19,237 bases of DNA from Treponema sp. (lineage in GTDB: Bacteria > Spirochaetota > Spirochaetia > Treponematales > Breznakiellaceae): contig JAISBR010000007.1 of the NCBI GenBank assembly GCA_031266095.1, positions 1 through 19,237 of the forward strand, in the 5' to 3' direction. Both the position numbers and the translations under genes were made by a program. Position 1 is the first letter of the stretch; each line of letters begins with the position of its first letter. Below are positions 5,194 to 13,104 of the stretch, piece by piece. The notes under the pieces are model-generated. The model was not told where the DNA came from. It made no database searches and saw only the letters and a program-made list of their open reading frames with translations.

Positions 5194-7821
5194 ATGGCAG
5201 TGGAAACCGACAATACACAGAAACCTAAAGCTGAACTCATTAAGCATTCTCAAAGCGAGCATGAAGAAGGGAAGGGTGCCGTGGAGCACGGTGAGCGCCG
5301 CAAGGTGATCGTTGTTAAAAAGAAGCCTTCAGCGCCTCCTGCCGCCCAGGTGTCTGTAAAAAAAATTCAGCCCAAAATTGTTGTCACAGGTTCTCCGGTT
5401 TCCTCCGCTGGGAGCATGGGCCAGAATGAGACCGAGGTCCAATCGGGCGGCAAGCCTTCTCCCCAGACATTGCCACAGCTGAAAAAAGATGATACAAGTG
5501 GTGGAGCGGCTCCAGCCATGCCGAAAAAAGAACAGCAGTCAAGCTCTTTCTCCTTCACCGAACGGCCCGCCGCTGTCGCCGGTAAGGTCGGCGGCAAACT
5601 GGTTGGACATAAAGGCGACAACGATTTTCGGTCATCTTCAACAAATCGTTTTGCCCAGCATCCTACCGGTACCGTCGGCAAAGTCGGGAGAAAGCCTGTT
5701 CATGGGAACCTGGGCGGAAGAGGCCCGATCAAACCCGGTGGATTTGGAGGCGCTACCCGGCCTACAGGTACGGGTGGATTCGGAGGCGCTCCTCGGTCGG
5801 CGGGTGCGAGCGGCAGACCGGGGTTCGGTCCCAGATCCGGCGGCCCGGGTAAACCGGGCTTTGGCGGGGCTCCCCGACCCGGTGCGGGCGGACGCGGTGG
5901 TACCGCTTCCACGACTTCCGGGCCCTTGCCCGAGGGTAAGGGAATCGCGAAACGCAGCTTTAGAGCCAAAAAGCCTGTGTATAACCGGAAAGAAAAAGAA
6001 CTCGAGATGGAGGAGAAACTCCTCAAAACCAAGAAAAAAATCACCCATGTGACCAATCCGGTCCCCAAATCCATTGAAATCATGGAAGTCATCTCGGTAT
6101 CGGAACTTGCCCGAAAAATGAACCTGAAAGCCTCCGACCTCATCCAGAAACTGATGAGTATGGGCCAGATGGTTACTATAAACCAGCAGATTGACGCAGA
6201 CACCGCCAGCATCCTGGCGGCCGAATTCGGGGCTGATGTAAAGATCGTCAGCCTTTACGATGAAACGCTTATTGAGACCGCTTCCGATGAAGGGGCCGAA
6301 CTACTGCCCAGATCGCCTGTCGTAACCGTTATGGGACATGTTGACCATGGTAAGACAAAATTGCTGGATGCTATCCGCAGTGCCGATGTGGTCTCAGGTG
6401 AGTTTGGCGGTATTACCCAGCATATCGGCGCTTATATGGTGGAAACTCCCCGAGGTAGGATTACCTTCCTTGACACCCCCGGTCACGAAGCCTTTACCCG
6501 TATGCGGGCCAGAGGAGCCCAGGTTACGGATATCGTAGTACTGGTAGTAGCCGCTGATGACGGCGTTATGCCTCAGACAATTGAAGCCATTAATCATGCC
6601 AAGGAAGCAGACGTTCCCATTATCGTGGCGGTTAACAAAATCGATAAGCCTGAGGCAAAACCCGACCGGGTCAAGAGTCAGCTTTCCGAACTGGGTCTCA
6701 TGCCCGAGGACTGGGGTGGACAAACCATGTTTGTGGAACTTTCGGCGCTGCAAAAGATAGGTATTGATAAACTCATTGAGGCCATCCTTCTTGAAGCGGA
6801 AATACTGGACCTCAAGGCAAATTACCAGCGTAGCGCCGAAGGGAAGATACTCGAATCCAGAATCGATCATGGCCGGGGTATTGTGGCTACCGTTATGGTG
6901 GAAAGGGGAACCCTCGCCATCGGCGACTCTTTTGTAGCGGGGATCTGGCCCGGCAAGGTCCGCGCCATTTTCAATGACAAGGGTGAGAAACTCACTAAAG
7001 CCACTCCCTCTATGCCCGTTGAGGTACTGGGTTTTGAGGGCATCCCTAACGCCGGCGATCCGCTGCAAGTGGTAGACGACGAAAAAATCGCCAGGGAATT
7101 CTCCTCCAAACGGCAGGAACTCAAACGTTTTGAGGACGCAAAAAACATCAAAAAGATCACTATGGACAACATCCATGCAATGATAAACGACGGCGCTATT
7201 CAAGAACTCAAGGTAATCATCAAAGCGGACGTGCAGGGTTCCGCTGAGGCCCTGCGCTCAAGTCTTGAAAAACTTTCCAGCAATGAAATCCGGCTTCACG
7301 TCATCCAGGCCCTGCCGGGTCCCATCAATGAGGGTGATGTGGACCTCGCCATTGCGTCTAATGCTATCATCATCGGTTTTAATGTCCGGCCTTTGCCCAA
7401 GGCAAAGATCCTGGCGGATCAGGAAAAAGTTGACATCCGTAAGTACAATATCATCTACAAAGCGGTGGAAGAGATAAAACAGGCCATGGAGGGCATGCTC
7501 AAGCCCGACACCAGGGAAGAGGTTGTTGCCCAGGTGGAGGTCCGGAATACCTTCAAAGTACCCAAGGCGGGGGTCATCGCCGGTTGTTATGTGCAAAGCG
7601 GTACGGTCAAACGCGGGGCCGGCGTAAATGTCATCCGGGATCAGATCGTTATTCACAATGGTAAGATATCCTCCCTCAGGCGTTTCAAAGACGATGTACG
7701 GGAAGTGACCTCCGGCTTTGAGTGCGGTATCGGCATTGAAAGCTTTGATAATATCGAGGCGGGCGATCAGCTTGAGGTCATTGAGATAGTTGAAACGGCG
7801 CGTAAACTGAGTAATTCCTAA
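5194..7821 (+). CDS. infB: Translation initiation factor IF-2
   Basis: This 875-residue GTPase brings fMet-tRNA to the 30S subunit and promotes subunit joining. The N-terminal 290 residues are variable and basic, with a Gly/Pro/Arg-rich low-complexity segment at about 171-236 built of GGFGGA, PGFGGAPRP and GRPGFG blocks. The IF2_N domain spans about 295-352. The G domain shows G1 GHVDHGKT (381-388), G3 DTPGH (427-431), G4 NKID (481-484) and G5 SAL (517-519). Domains II to IV follow (GRGIVATVMVERGTL, then VIIKADVQGSAEALRSSLEKL, then AGVIAGCYVQSGTVKRGAGV). The start ATG 5194 has aaagga seven bases upstream. The 49-base gap after nusA holds no ylxR or ylxQ gene, which are often found there in other bacteria. 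Confidence 0.97.
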   Translation: MAVETDNTQKPKAELIKHSQSEHEEGKGAVEHGERRKVIVVKKKPSAPPAAQVSVKKIQPKIVVTGSPVSSAGSMGQNETEVQSGGKPSPQTLPQLKKDDTSGGAAPAMPKKEQQSSSFSFTERPAAVAGKVGGKLVGHKGDNDFRSSSTNRFAQHPTGTVGKVGRKPVHGNLGGRGPIKPGGFGGATRPTGTGGFGGAPRSAGASGRPGFGPRSGGPGKPGFGGAPRPGAGGRGGTASTTSGPLPEGKGIAKRSFRAKKPVYNRKEKELEMEEKLLKTKKKITHVTNPVPKSIEIMEVISVSELARKMNLKASDLIQKLMSMGQMVTINQQIDADTASILAAEFGADVKIVSLYDETLIETASDEGAELLPRSPVVTVMGHVDHGKTKLLDAIRSADVVSGEFGGITQHIGAYMVETPRGRITFLDTPGHEAFTRMRARGAQVTDIVVLVVAADDGVMPQTIEAINHAKEADVPIIVAVNKIDKPEAKPDRVKSQLSELGLMPEDWGGQTMFVELSALQKIGIDKLIEAILLEAEILDLKANYQRSAEGKILESRIDHGRGIVATVMVERGTLAIGDSFVAGIWPGKVRAIFNDKGEKLTKATPSMPVEVLGFEGIPNAGDPLQVVDDEKIAREFSSKRQELKRFEDAKNIKKITMDNIHAMINDGAIQELKVIIKADVQGSAEALRSSLEKLSSNEIRLHVIQALPGPINEGDVDLAIASNAIIIGFNVRPLPKAKILADQEKVDIRKYNIIYKAVEEIKQAMEGMLKPDTREEVVAQVEVRNTFKVPKAGVIAGCYVQSGTVKRGAGVNVIRDQIVIHNGKISSLRRFKDDVREVTSGFECGIGIESFDNIEAGDQLEVIEIVETARKLSNS

Positions 7822-7840
7822 AGGAACTGCCGGAATAGCT

Positions 7841-8215
7841 ATGGCGGAATATCGGACCGAACGCCTGGGGCATTTGATACAGGAAAAAATCAGCGCCCTT
7901 ATTCTGGAAGGTAAAATCAAAGACCCCAGAGTCTCTTCTTTTTTGTCGATAACCAGGGTAAATGTTTCCAGGGATCTCTCCTTTGCGGATGTATATGTTT
8001 CCAATATCCGTGCCGCCGTCGGTATTGAGCGGGGAGTGGAGGGCTTGCAAAATGCCGCCGGTTTTATACAGTCCCAGCTTGGCGCCGCCATGCGGATACG
8101 AAGAATTCCCCGACTGCGTTTTCACCCTGACGTGAGTATCAGAGATGGTTTTGATATGGTAAAAAAGATCGAGGAACTTGCGGAATTCGACAGAGAAGGG
8201 AGCCATAGTGAGTGA
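7841..8215 (+). CDS. rbfA: 30S ribosome-binding factor RbfA
   Basis: A 124-residue protein of normal family length, a single KH-like domain that binds the 30S subunit near helix 44/45 and aids 16S rRNA 5'-end maturation. Recognisable are RTERLGHLIQEKISALIL (5-22), DPRV (28-31), the strand SFADVYVSNI, and the C-terminal RIPRLRFHPDVSIRDG with the usual basic-to-acidic switch. It starts 19 bases after the infB stop, with ggaa five bases before ATG 7841. Its last eight bases overlap the preferred start of truB. Confidence 0.94.
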   Translation: MAEYRTERLGHLIQEKISALILEGKIKDPRVSSFLSITRVNVSRDLSFADVYVSNIRAAVGIERGVEGLQNAAGFIQSQLGAAMRIRRIPRLRFHPDVSIRDGFDMVKKIEELAEFDREGSHSE

Positions 8216-9116
8216 GGAGTGGACTCCTGCGCCTTCTGGTTTATTGCTGCTTCGCAAACAAGCGGGGCTTACTTCATTTGAAGCCCTGGGGACAGTAAAG
8301 CGGGCCTTGGGTACCGGCAGGGTAGGGCACACCGGGACACTGGACAAATTTGCTGAAGGACTCCTCCTGGTCCTGACCGGGCGAGCCTTAAAACTCAGTC
8401 CCTGGTTTTCTCATTGCGATAAACAGTACGAGGGCGTTATACGCTTCGGTATTGAAACCGATACGCTTGATCCGGAAGGCGCACCTATCGCCGAGGCCGG
8501 CCCGCCGCCTTCCAGGGAAGCGGTGGAAAAAATCCTGCCCCGGTTTATCGGTAAAATCATGCAGGCTCCGCCGGCCTATTCGGCAATTCATATTGACGGC
8601 AGGCGGGCCTCGGTTCTCGCCCGAGCGGGTAAAAAATTGCAAATGAAAGAGAGACCGGTAGAAATTTACCAGCTGGAACTTCGCTCATGGGATCCGCCAT
8701 TTGCGCATATTTTTGTCAATTGCTCAAGCGGAACCTATATCCGTTCCCTGGCCCGCGACATCGCCCTTGCTGCGGAAAGCAGGGCATACCTTTCCCGCCT
8801 CATCCGTACCATGGTTGCCGGATTCCGTCTTGAAGAGGCCTTCAACCAAGACTTTTTAATACGGCCTATCGATAAGACTGTTTTCAAGGCCTTAGGGCTT
8901 CCCTGGTTCGAGATAGAGTCTCAGGATGCCCAGAAAATCATACATGGCAAACCTCTTTCTCGTCTGCTTGCTGACAAGAGTCCCGTCTTCCCAATATTGC
9001 TTTCGCACGAGAGCCGCTTGAGTAACGCTGCCGGTGTATTCTCAAACGATTCCTTCATTGCGATGCTTGAAATGTCCGGGGACGAATGGAAATACGGTTA
9101 TGTGTATGCGGGATAA
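8208..9116 (+). CDS. truB: tRNA pseudouridine(55) synthase TruB
   Basis: This 302-residue enzyme makes pseudouridine 55 in the T loop of tRNAs. The catalytic motif GHTGTLDKFAEGLL puts the nucleophilic Asp at residue 46. Other family blocks are the N-terminal SGLLLLRKQAGLTSFE, APPAYSAIHIDGRRASVLARAG and CSSGTYIRSLARDIA. The C-terminus (about 215-302) is diverged and no PUA motif is obvious. The frame is open from TTG 8178, but GTG 8208 is preferred: it has aaggga five to six bases upstream and gives the normal N-terminal length. It overlaps the rbfA end by eight bases, suggesting coupled translation. In many bacteria truB is followed by ribF, rpsO or pnp, but here the plus-strand run stops and genes converge from the other strand. 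Confidence 0.94.
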   Translation: MSEEWTPAPSGLLLLRKQAGLTSFEALGTVKRALGTGRVGHTGTLDKFAEGLLLVLTGRALKLSPWFSHCDKQYEGVIRFGIETDTLDPEGAPIAEAGPPPSREAVEKILPRFIGKIMQAPPAYSAIHIDGRRASVLARAGKKLQMKERPVEIYQLELRSWDPPFAHIFVNCSSGTYIRSLARDIALAAESRAYLSRLIRTMVAGFRLEEAFNQDFLIRPIDKTVFKALGLPWFEIESQDAQKIIHGKPLSRLLADKSPVFPILLSHESRLSNAAGVFSNDSFIAMLEMSGDEWKYGYVYAG

Positions 9117-9292
9117 TAATAGGGAATAATACCAAAAATTTGAAATCTGCTGACAATGTAAAATATAACGACGGGCTGCTTGCTGTAAAATATCAATTAC
9201 TAATCATAATGTATATTCTGTCTACTACAATAGACTTTAATGACGATTGTTGGCCGGTATAAATAAATATACAGAAGGTAAAGTGTAAATAC
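9117..9292. other. Convergent intergenic region, no feature recognised
   Basis: 176 A+T-rich bases lie between the end of truB (plus) and the end of the radical SAM gene (minus). I see no GC-rich hairpin with a T run on either strand, no tRNA-like fold and no plausible coding frame. Transcripts from both operons may end here by another mechanism, such as Rho-dependent termination, or may overlap. Confidence 0.5.
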
Positions 9293-11788
9293 TCAGCGTG
9301 TCTTTGGCGGGTACAAAAAATTATACACCGTGAAATACGAGGCCCAGGGCGTGATATCTGAATCGGTCGCCGTATCGGGAATACCAATGATGTGTTTTGC
9401 CAAAACGGAATTTCGCCTAAATGAAAAAAGTGTGAAGCCTTTGTCAAGGCGTTTTTGCCGGTATTGTTTTTCTTCAACGGCTTTTACATATTCCACCTCA
9501 TTTTTTTCATCTATATAGGTGAAACCCCAAAGCAACGAAGACAGAGAATGTTTCTTCGCGCCCCCAGGGATAAAATAGCTCTCAGCCTTTTTAATATGTA
9601 TACCATCGGGTAGCTTCCGGTTCAGCTGTTCGGCAAATCCCTCGAGCGGCTCATAAGAGGCAAAATCAACGGCGGCAATCTCGGCGTCGGCGCTCACGCC
9701 CGTTGATAAGGGCGCAAGAATCTCCAGCCTGGCAAGAGGATTAAAGCCTTGGGAATACATCGTCGGAAGTCTGGCGCGGGTAAAGGCCATGGAGAAAATT
9801 TCGATGAGGCTCAAATGGCCGTGAAAAACGGCACTCCCCTCTTTGCTGAAACTGAATAGAACGCGCCAAATTGAGGCATCTGTTTTATGCCGGTTACTGT
9901 TATCCGGTTTATTGGTTTCCACCGGGACAAGGGACTTTTTATTAAAAACTGGTATATCACGAGAGACACGTTTGCTCTGTATACCATTGTATACAACTCC
10001 GGTATTGTCGCCGCATACACCACATTTTTCAGTGCATTTTTCCGTACACGGCAAGGTAAATTCTCTGTTTTCTGATTTGCGTGATTCCCGTCGTACAAAG
10101 TCCGGGGAGACACCGGACTTTATTACCTGCCATGGGGGAGGGGTTTCGGGTTTCTTTGCCGATAAAATCTCGGTTACCAAGTCCTGGTTTTTTTCCAAAA
10201 TCGTAAGCCATTTTTCTTTATTGATATATTCATGCCAACCGTCCAGTCTGCTGCCGCCTTGGTAGGCTTCCTCAATCAAGGGCCCAATCCGTTCATCCCC
10301 CCGGCTTAAAAGGCCCTCAATAAGCGAAATGAGCGGATCTGAGACGCTTACCTTATGCCCCAGAGGCTTAAGCCGGTATTTTATAAAATCCAGTTTTGCC
10401 GCTGCGGCTTCGCTGTTGAGCTGAGCTGCCCACTGATACGGCGTATGGGGTTTGGGCACAAAAATCCCTATATTAATATTGAAATGCATACCGGTTCTCC
10501 GGCCCACGCCGACGATAAAATCGACTATCTCCACCTCTTCGGGGCCGGATATTTGAGGGGAATCATTCGTACAAGCCCCGCCTCCACGCCCTTGCGGTAA
10601 AGAGGGTGGTAGACCGATCATGAAATAGAATTTTGCCCCCCGCCAGCCCCGCTTCTTTGCCTCCATTAGAATTTCAACCACAGAATTATAGGGAACCTCT
10701 TTATTAATAGCCATCTGCCAAGTGTCTACCGGGCTTTCCACCGCGAAAGTAAGACCACTCTTTCTGGTCTTGGAAATTTTTTCCAGAAGGGAGAGAGAAA
10801 AACCGGACACTTTTAATGAGGGCATCTGAAACGAGATATGCTGATCACCGAATTGTCGGTTGAGTGCGTCTACCATGTCCCCAATCCCCGTATAGTCGCC
10901 GCTGGAAAGAGAGGAAAGGCTGATCTCCCGGTAACCGCCCTGGTTGATAAACGCCGCAGCCTCCTCAATAACTATGTCCTGTTTTTTCTGCCGCATGGGC
11001 CGGTACCAGAAACCAGCGTGGCAGAAGCGACAACCATTGGGGCAGCCCCGCATAATTTCCACGGCGCCGTGCTGCTGTACGGTCTTCATGCTGGCCACAG
11101 GAAAGACTGCCGCCGCCGCCTTACCGCCAAAACCGGCGTCGACGGCGCGAAAAGCTCTGTCCTTTCCCTTTACCCAGATATTGGGATGAGACCGAATTTT
11201 TGCGAGCAGGGCCGCCCTCCCCTCCCCTCTTTTTTTCAGTTTTAGCAGTTCGCCTACAAGATCAAAAAAACCCGCCTCGGCCTCCCCTATCCAGAAGGCA
11301 TCGATAAACGAGGTGTAAGGCAAGGGATTGGAAACCACCGGTCCCCCGGCAATGACAATAGGGTGTTCGTCGTTCCGCTCCGCACAATGGAGGGGAATGC
11401 CGGAGATATCCAACATGGTTAACACGCCTCCTGAGCCAAGCTCATAACCCAGAGTGAACAAGAGGAGGTCAAGATCGGAAAGGCTAATGCCGGTATCAAG
11501 GCCGTAAAGGGGAAGATTTCTTTCGCGTAACAGTTTTTCAAAATCAGGGGCCGGGGCGAAAGCCCGGTCACAGGAAACGCCCGCTATGCGGTTCAGGCGC
11601 GTGTAGAGAATACGCAGGGCCTGGTTGGACATACCGATCTCGTAGAGATCCGGAAAGGCGATAAGAGTCCTCAGTTCCGTGTTTTTTGAAGCGAGGCGGC
11701 CATACTCGCCGCCTACATAACGGCCGGGTTTCTCCACTTCAAGGAGCAGGCCGCCTAAATCATGTACAGGATCAATAAAGCGGGGCAT
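9293..11788 (-). CDS. Radical SAM protein fused to a DUF2344 (radical SAM-linked) domain
   Basis: An 831-residue fusion. The N-terminal two thirds match the uncharacterised radical SAM group that I recall as TIGR03960. It has a B12-binding-like N-terminal region, the [4Fe-4S] motif CPNGCRFC with Cys249, Cys253 and Cys256, and the core segment YREISLSSLSSGDYTGI. The last ~190 residues (from RVLFSFSKEGSAVFHGHLSL, about 642) match the DUF2344/TIGR03936 partner, often a separate gene. Between them is a Cys cluster (581, 585, 589, 592) in CTEKCTEKCGVC, part of which is a 12-base tandem duplication. Residues about 397-414 (LPQGRGGGACTNDSPQIS) look like an extra loop after the core's MIGLP. ATG 11788 lies five bases after the rodA stop. 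The longer frame from 12034 only shadows rodA. The substrate is unknown. Roles in tRNA or ribosome chemistry have been suspected for this family, which I cannot test here. Confidence 0.85.
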   Translation of the reverse strand: MPRFIDPVHDLGGLLLEVEKPGRYVGGEYGRLASKNTELRTLIAFPDLYEIGMSNQALRILYTRLNRIAGVSCDRAFAPAPDFEKLLRERNLPLYGLDTGISLSDLDLLLFTLGYELGSGGVLTMLDISGIPLHCAERNDEHPIVIAGGPVVSNPLPYTSFIDAFWIGEAEAGFFDLVGELLKLKKRGEGRAALLAKIRSHPNIWVKGKDRAFRAVDAGFGGKAAAAVFPVASMKTVQQHGAVEIMRGCPNGCRFCHAGFWYRPMRQKKQDIVIEEAAAFINQGGYREISLSSLSSGDYTGIGDMVDALNRQFGDQHISFQMPSLKVSGFSLSLLEKISKTRKSGLTFAVESPVDTWQMAINKEVPYNSVVEILMEAKKRGWRGAKFYFMIGLPPSLPQGRGGGACTNDSPQISGPEEVEIVDFIVGVGRRTGMHFNINIGIFVPKPHTPYQWAAQLNSEAAAAKLDFIKYRLKPLGHKVSVSDPLISLIEGLLSRGDERIGPLIEEAYQGGSRLDGWHEYINKEKWLTILEKNQDLVTEILSAKKPETPPPWQVIKSGVSPDFVRRESRKSENREFTLPCTEKCTEKCGVCGDNTGVVYNGIQSKRVSRDIPVFNKKSLVPVETNKPDNSNRHKTDASIWRVLFSFSKEGSAVFHGHLSLIEIFSMAFTRARLPTMYSQGFNPLARLEILAPLSTGVSADAEIAAVDFASYEPLEGFAEQLNRKLPDGIHIKKAESYFIPGGAKKHSLSSLLWGFTYIDEKNEVEYVKAVEEKQYRQKRLDKGFTLFSFRRNSVLAKHIIGIPDTATDSDITPWASYFTVYNFLYPPKTR

Positions 11789-11793
11789 GACGC

Positions 11794-13104
11794 CTAACGA
11801 TTGTATCGGCGGACATGGATGCTCAAAGCCAAGCCTATACCGAGCATTGCGGAAAGTACCGCCGAGCCACCGTAAGACACAAACAGCAAGGGAATGCCGG
11901 TGATAGGCATAATACCCATGGTCATGCCCACATTGATGAGAAAATGAAAACTGTACATGCTGGTGAGACCCGCGCAGATATACGCGCCAAATGCATCGGC
12001 GGTGATCTTCATGAGCCGTAAAAGCCTCAGGCAAATAAGGAGGAAAAGGGCGAAAATTAACAAGCCGCCCAGAAAGCCCGCCTCCTCTGAAAATATTGAA
12101 AAAATAAAATCCGTGCTCTGTTCAGGGAGAAACCGATAATGACTCTGGGTACCCTGCAAAAAACCCTTCCCGGTCAGGCCTCCGGAACCAATGGCGGTAA
12201 CAGACTGGATGATATTCCAGCCCGCGCCCCTGGGGTCCACATTGGGATCAAGAAACACAATCAGCCGCATGATCTGGTAATCCTTAAGTACCCTGCGGGC
12301 CATGTATGAAGCGCCTATAGAAAAAACGATTATCGCCACACTGTAGGCTATCCAGAAAAAATACTTTTTCTTATATTTGACATAACCGAAAACAGCTATG
12401 GCGGCAATGATGCCGAAAACCAATATTGCCATTGCGATAAGACCAGGATTGGTAAGAACCAGTAGGATAGGTACGGATTTGCGCATAATATAATTCTGCC
12501 AAATGGGCAGCGCCATAAGAAAGGCGGTAAGCATTATACAGGCACCCAGAAACAGCACGTAACGCATGGAGATGCCGGCGATAAGGGTCATCCCTATAAG
12601 CAACGGAATAAAAACCAGGGATGTACCGAAATCGGGCTGGATGAGGACCAGACTCATCGGAACAAAAACGATAAGGCACGAAACGGCAAAACGGGTAAAT
12701 GAGCCGGAAGATCGTTTGGTATCGTCAAGATAGCGGGCAAGGAACAACACGGTGGTGAGCTTGGCAAATTCTGAAGGCTGTATGCCGAAAGCGCCAAAAC
12801 CGAGCCAGGCCCGTGCTCCGTTTACCATGTGGCCAAATAGGCAGGTATAGAGGAGCAGCGCCAGAGTCCCCAGGTACAAATAGGGTGAAAGCTCTCTGAG
12901 CTTTTTGTAATCAAAAAGGGCAAGCGCCAGGGCAAGCGTTATTCCCCCACAAGACCAGACGATCTGCCGCAGATACTCATTGGAAACTATGGTTCCGGTA
13001 GAAGTGATCCCCGATGAGTAAATAAAAAGAATCCCAAAAATCAACAGGACAATGGCCGCGAAGAGGATAAAAAAATCAATCTCAAGAATATCCCGAATTC
13101 TCAT
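11794..13104 (-). CDS. rodA: Rod-shape peptidoglycan glycosyltransferase RodA (SEDS family)
   Basis: A 436-residue polytopic membrane protein that polymerises lipid II for side-wall growth together with PBP2. SEDS blocks seen are NGARAWLGFGAFGIQPSEFAKL (95-116), QPDFGTSLV (156-164), DPRGAGWNIIQSVTAIGSGG (290-309), FLPEQSTDFIF (325-335, Asp332 at the essential loop position) and the terminal GIPLLFVSYGGSA. It is about 60 residues longer than typical RodA. The excess lies at about 205-266 and adds two hydrophobic segments. The start ATG 13104 overlaps the mrdA stop by four bases (atga). The frame open from 13224 is mrdA shadow. The downstream radical SAM gene begins five bases after its stop. 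Confidence 0.95.
   Translation of the reverse strand: MRIRDILEIDFFILFAAIVLLIFGILFIYSSGITSTGTIVSNEYLRQIVWSCGGITLALALALFDYKKLRELSPYLYLGTLALLLYTCLFGHMVNGARAWLGFGAFGIQPSEFAKLTTVLFLARYLDDTKRSSGSFTRFAVSCLIVFVPMSLVLIQPDFGTSLVFIPLLIGMTLIAGISMRYVLFLGACIMLTAFLMALPIWQNYIMRKSVPILLVLTNPGLIAMAILVFGIIAAIAVFGYVKYKKKYFFWIAYSVAIIVFSIGASYMARRVLKDYQIMRLIVFLDPNVDPRGAGWNIIQSVTAIGSGGLTGKGFLQGTQSHYRFLPEQSTDFIFSIFSEEAGFLGGLLIFALFLLICLRLLRLMKITADAFGAYICAGLTSMYSFHFLINVGMTMGIMPITGIPLLFVSYGGSAVLSAMLGIGLALSIHVRRYNR

Noticed and set aside
5141..5260. Small gene between nusA and infB (ylxR-like) starting at the overlapping ATGA
   Set aside because: The frame reads MITCPWRLVTFADN and continues into infB in another frame. 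It lacks the expected Cys/Arg motifs of YlxR, and the gap is only 49 bases.
5638..6212. Long minus-strand ORFs opposite infB
   Set aside because: They arise from the GC-rich Gly/Pro codons of IF2. Their products are low-complexity with no start signals.
10097..10121. 9-bp inverted repeat aaagtccgg/ccggacttt
   Set aside because: It lies inside the radical SAM gene in the segment coding SGVSPDF and has no T run. It is probably coincidental.
11789..12034. N-terminal extension of the radical SAM protein
   Set aside because: These 82 codons lie wholly within rodA in another frame and read as non-protein-like His/Arg-rich sequence. The family N-terminus begins at MPRFIDPVHD.
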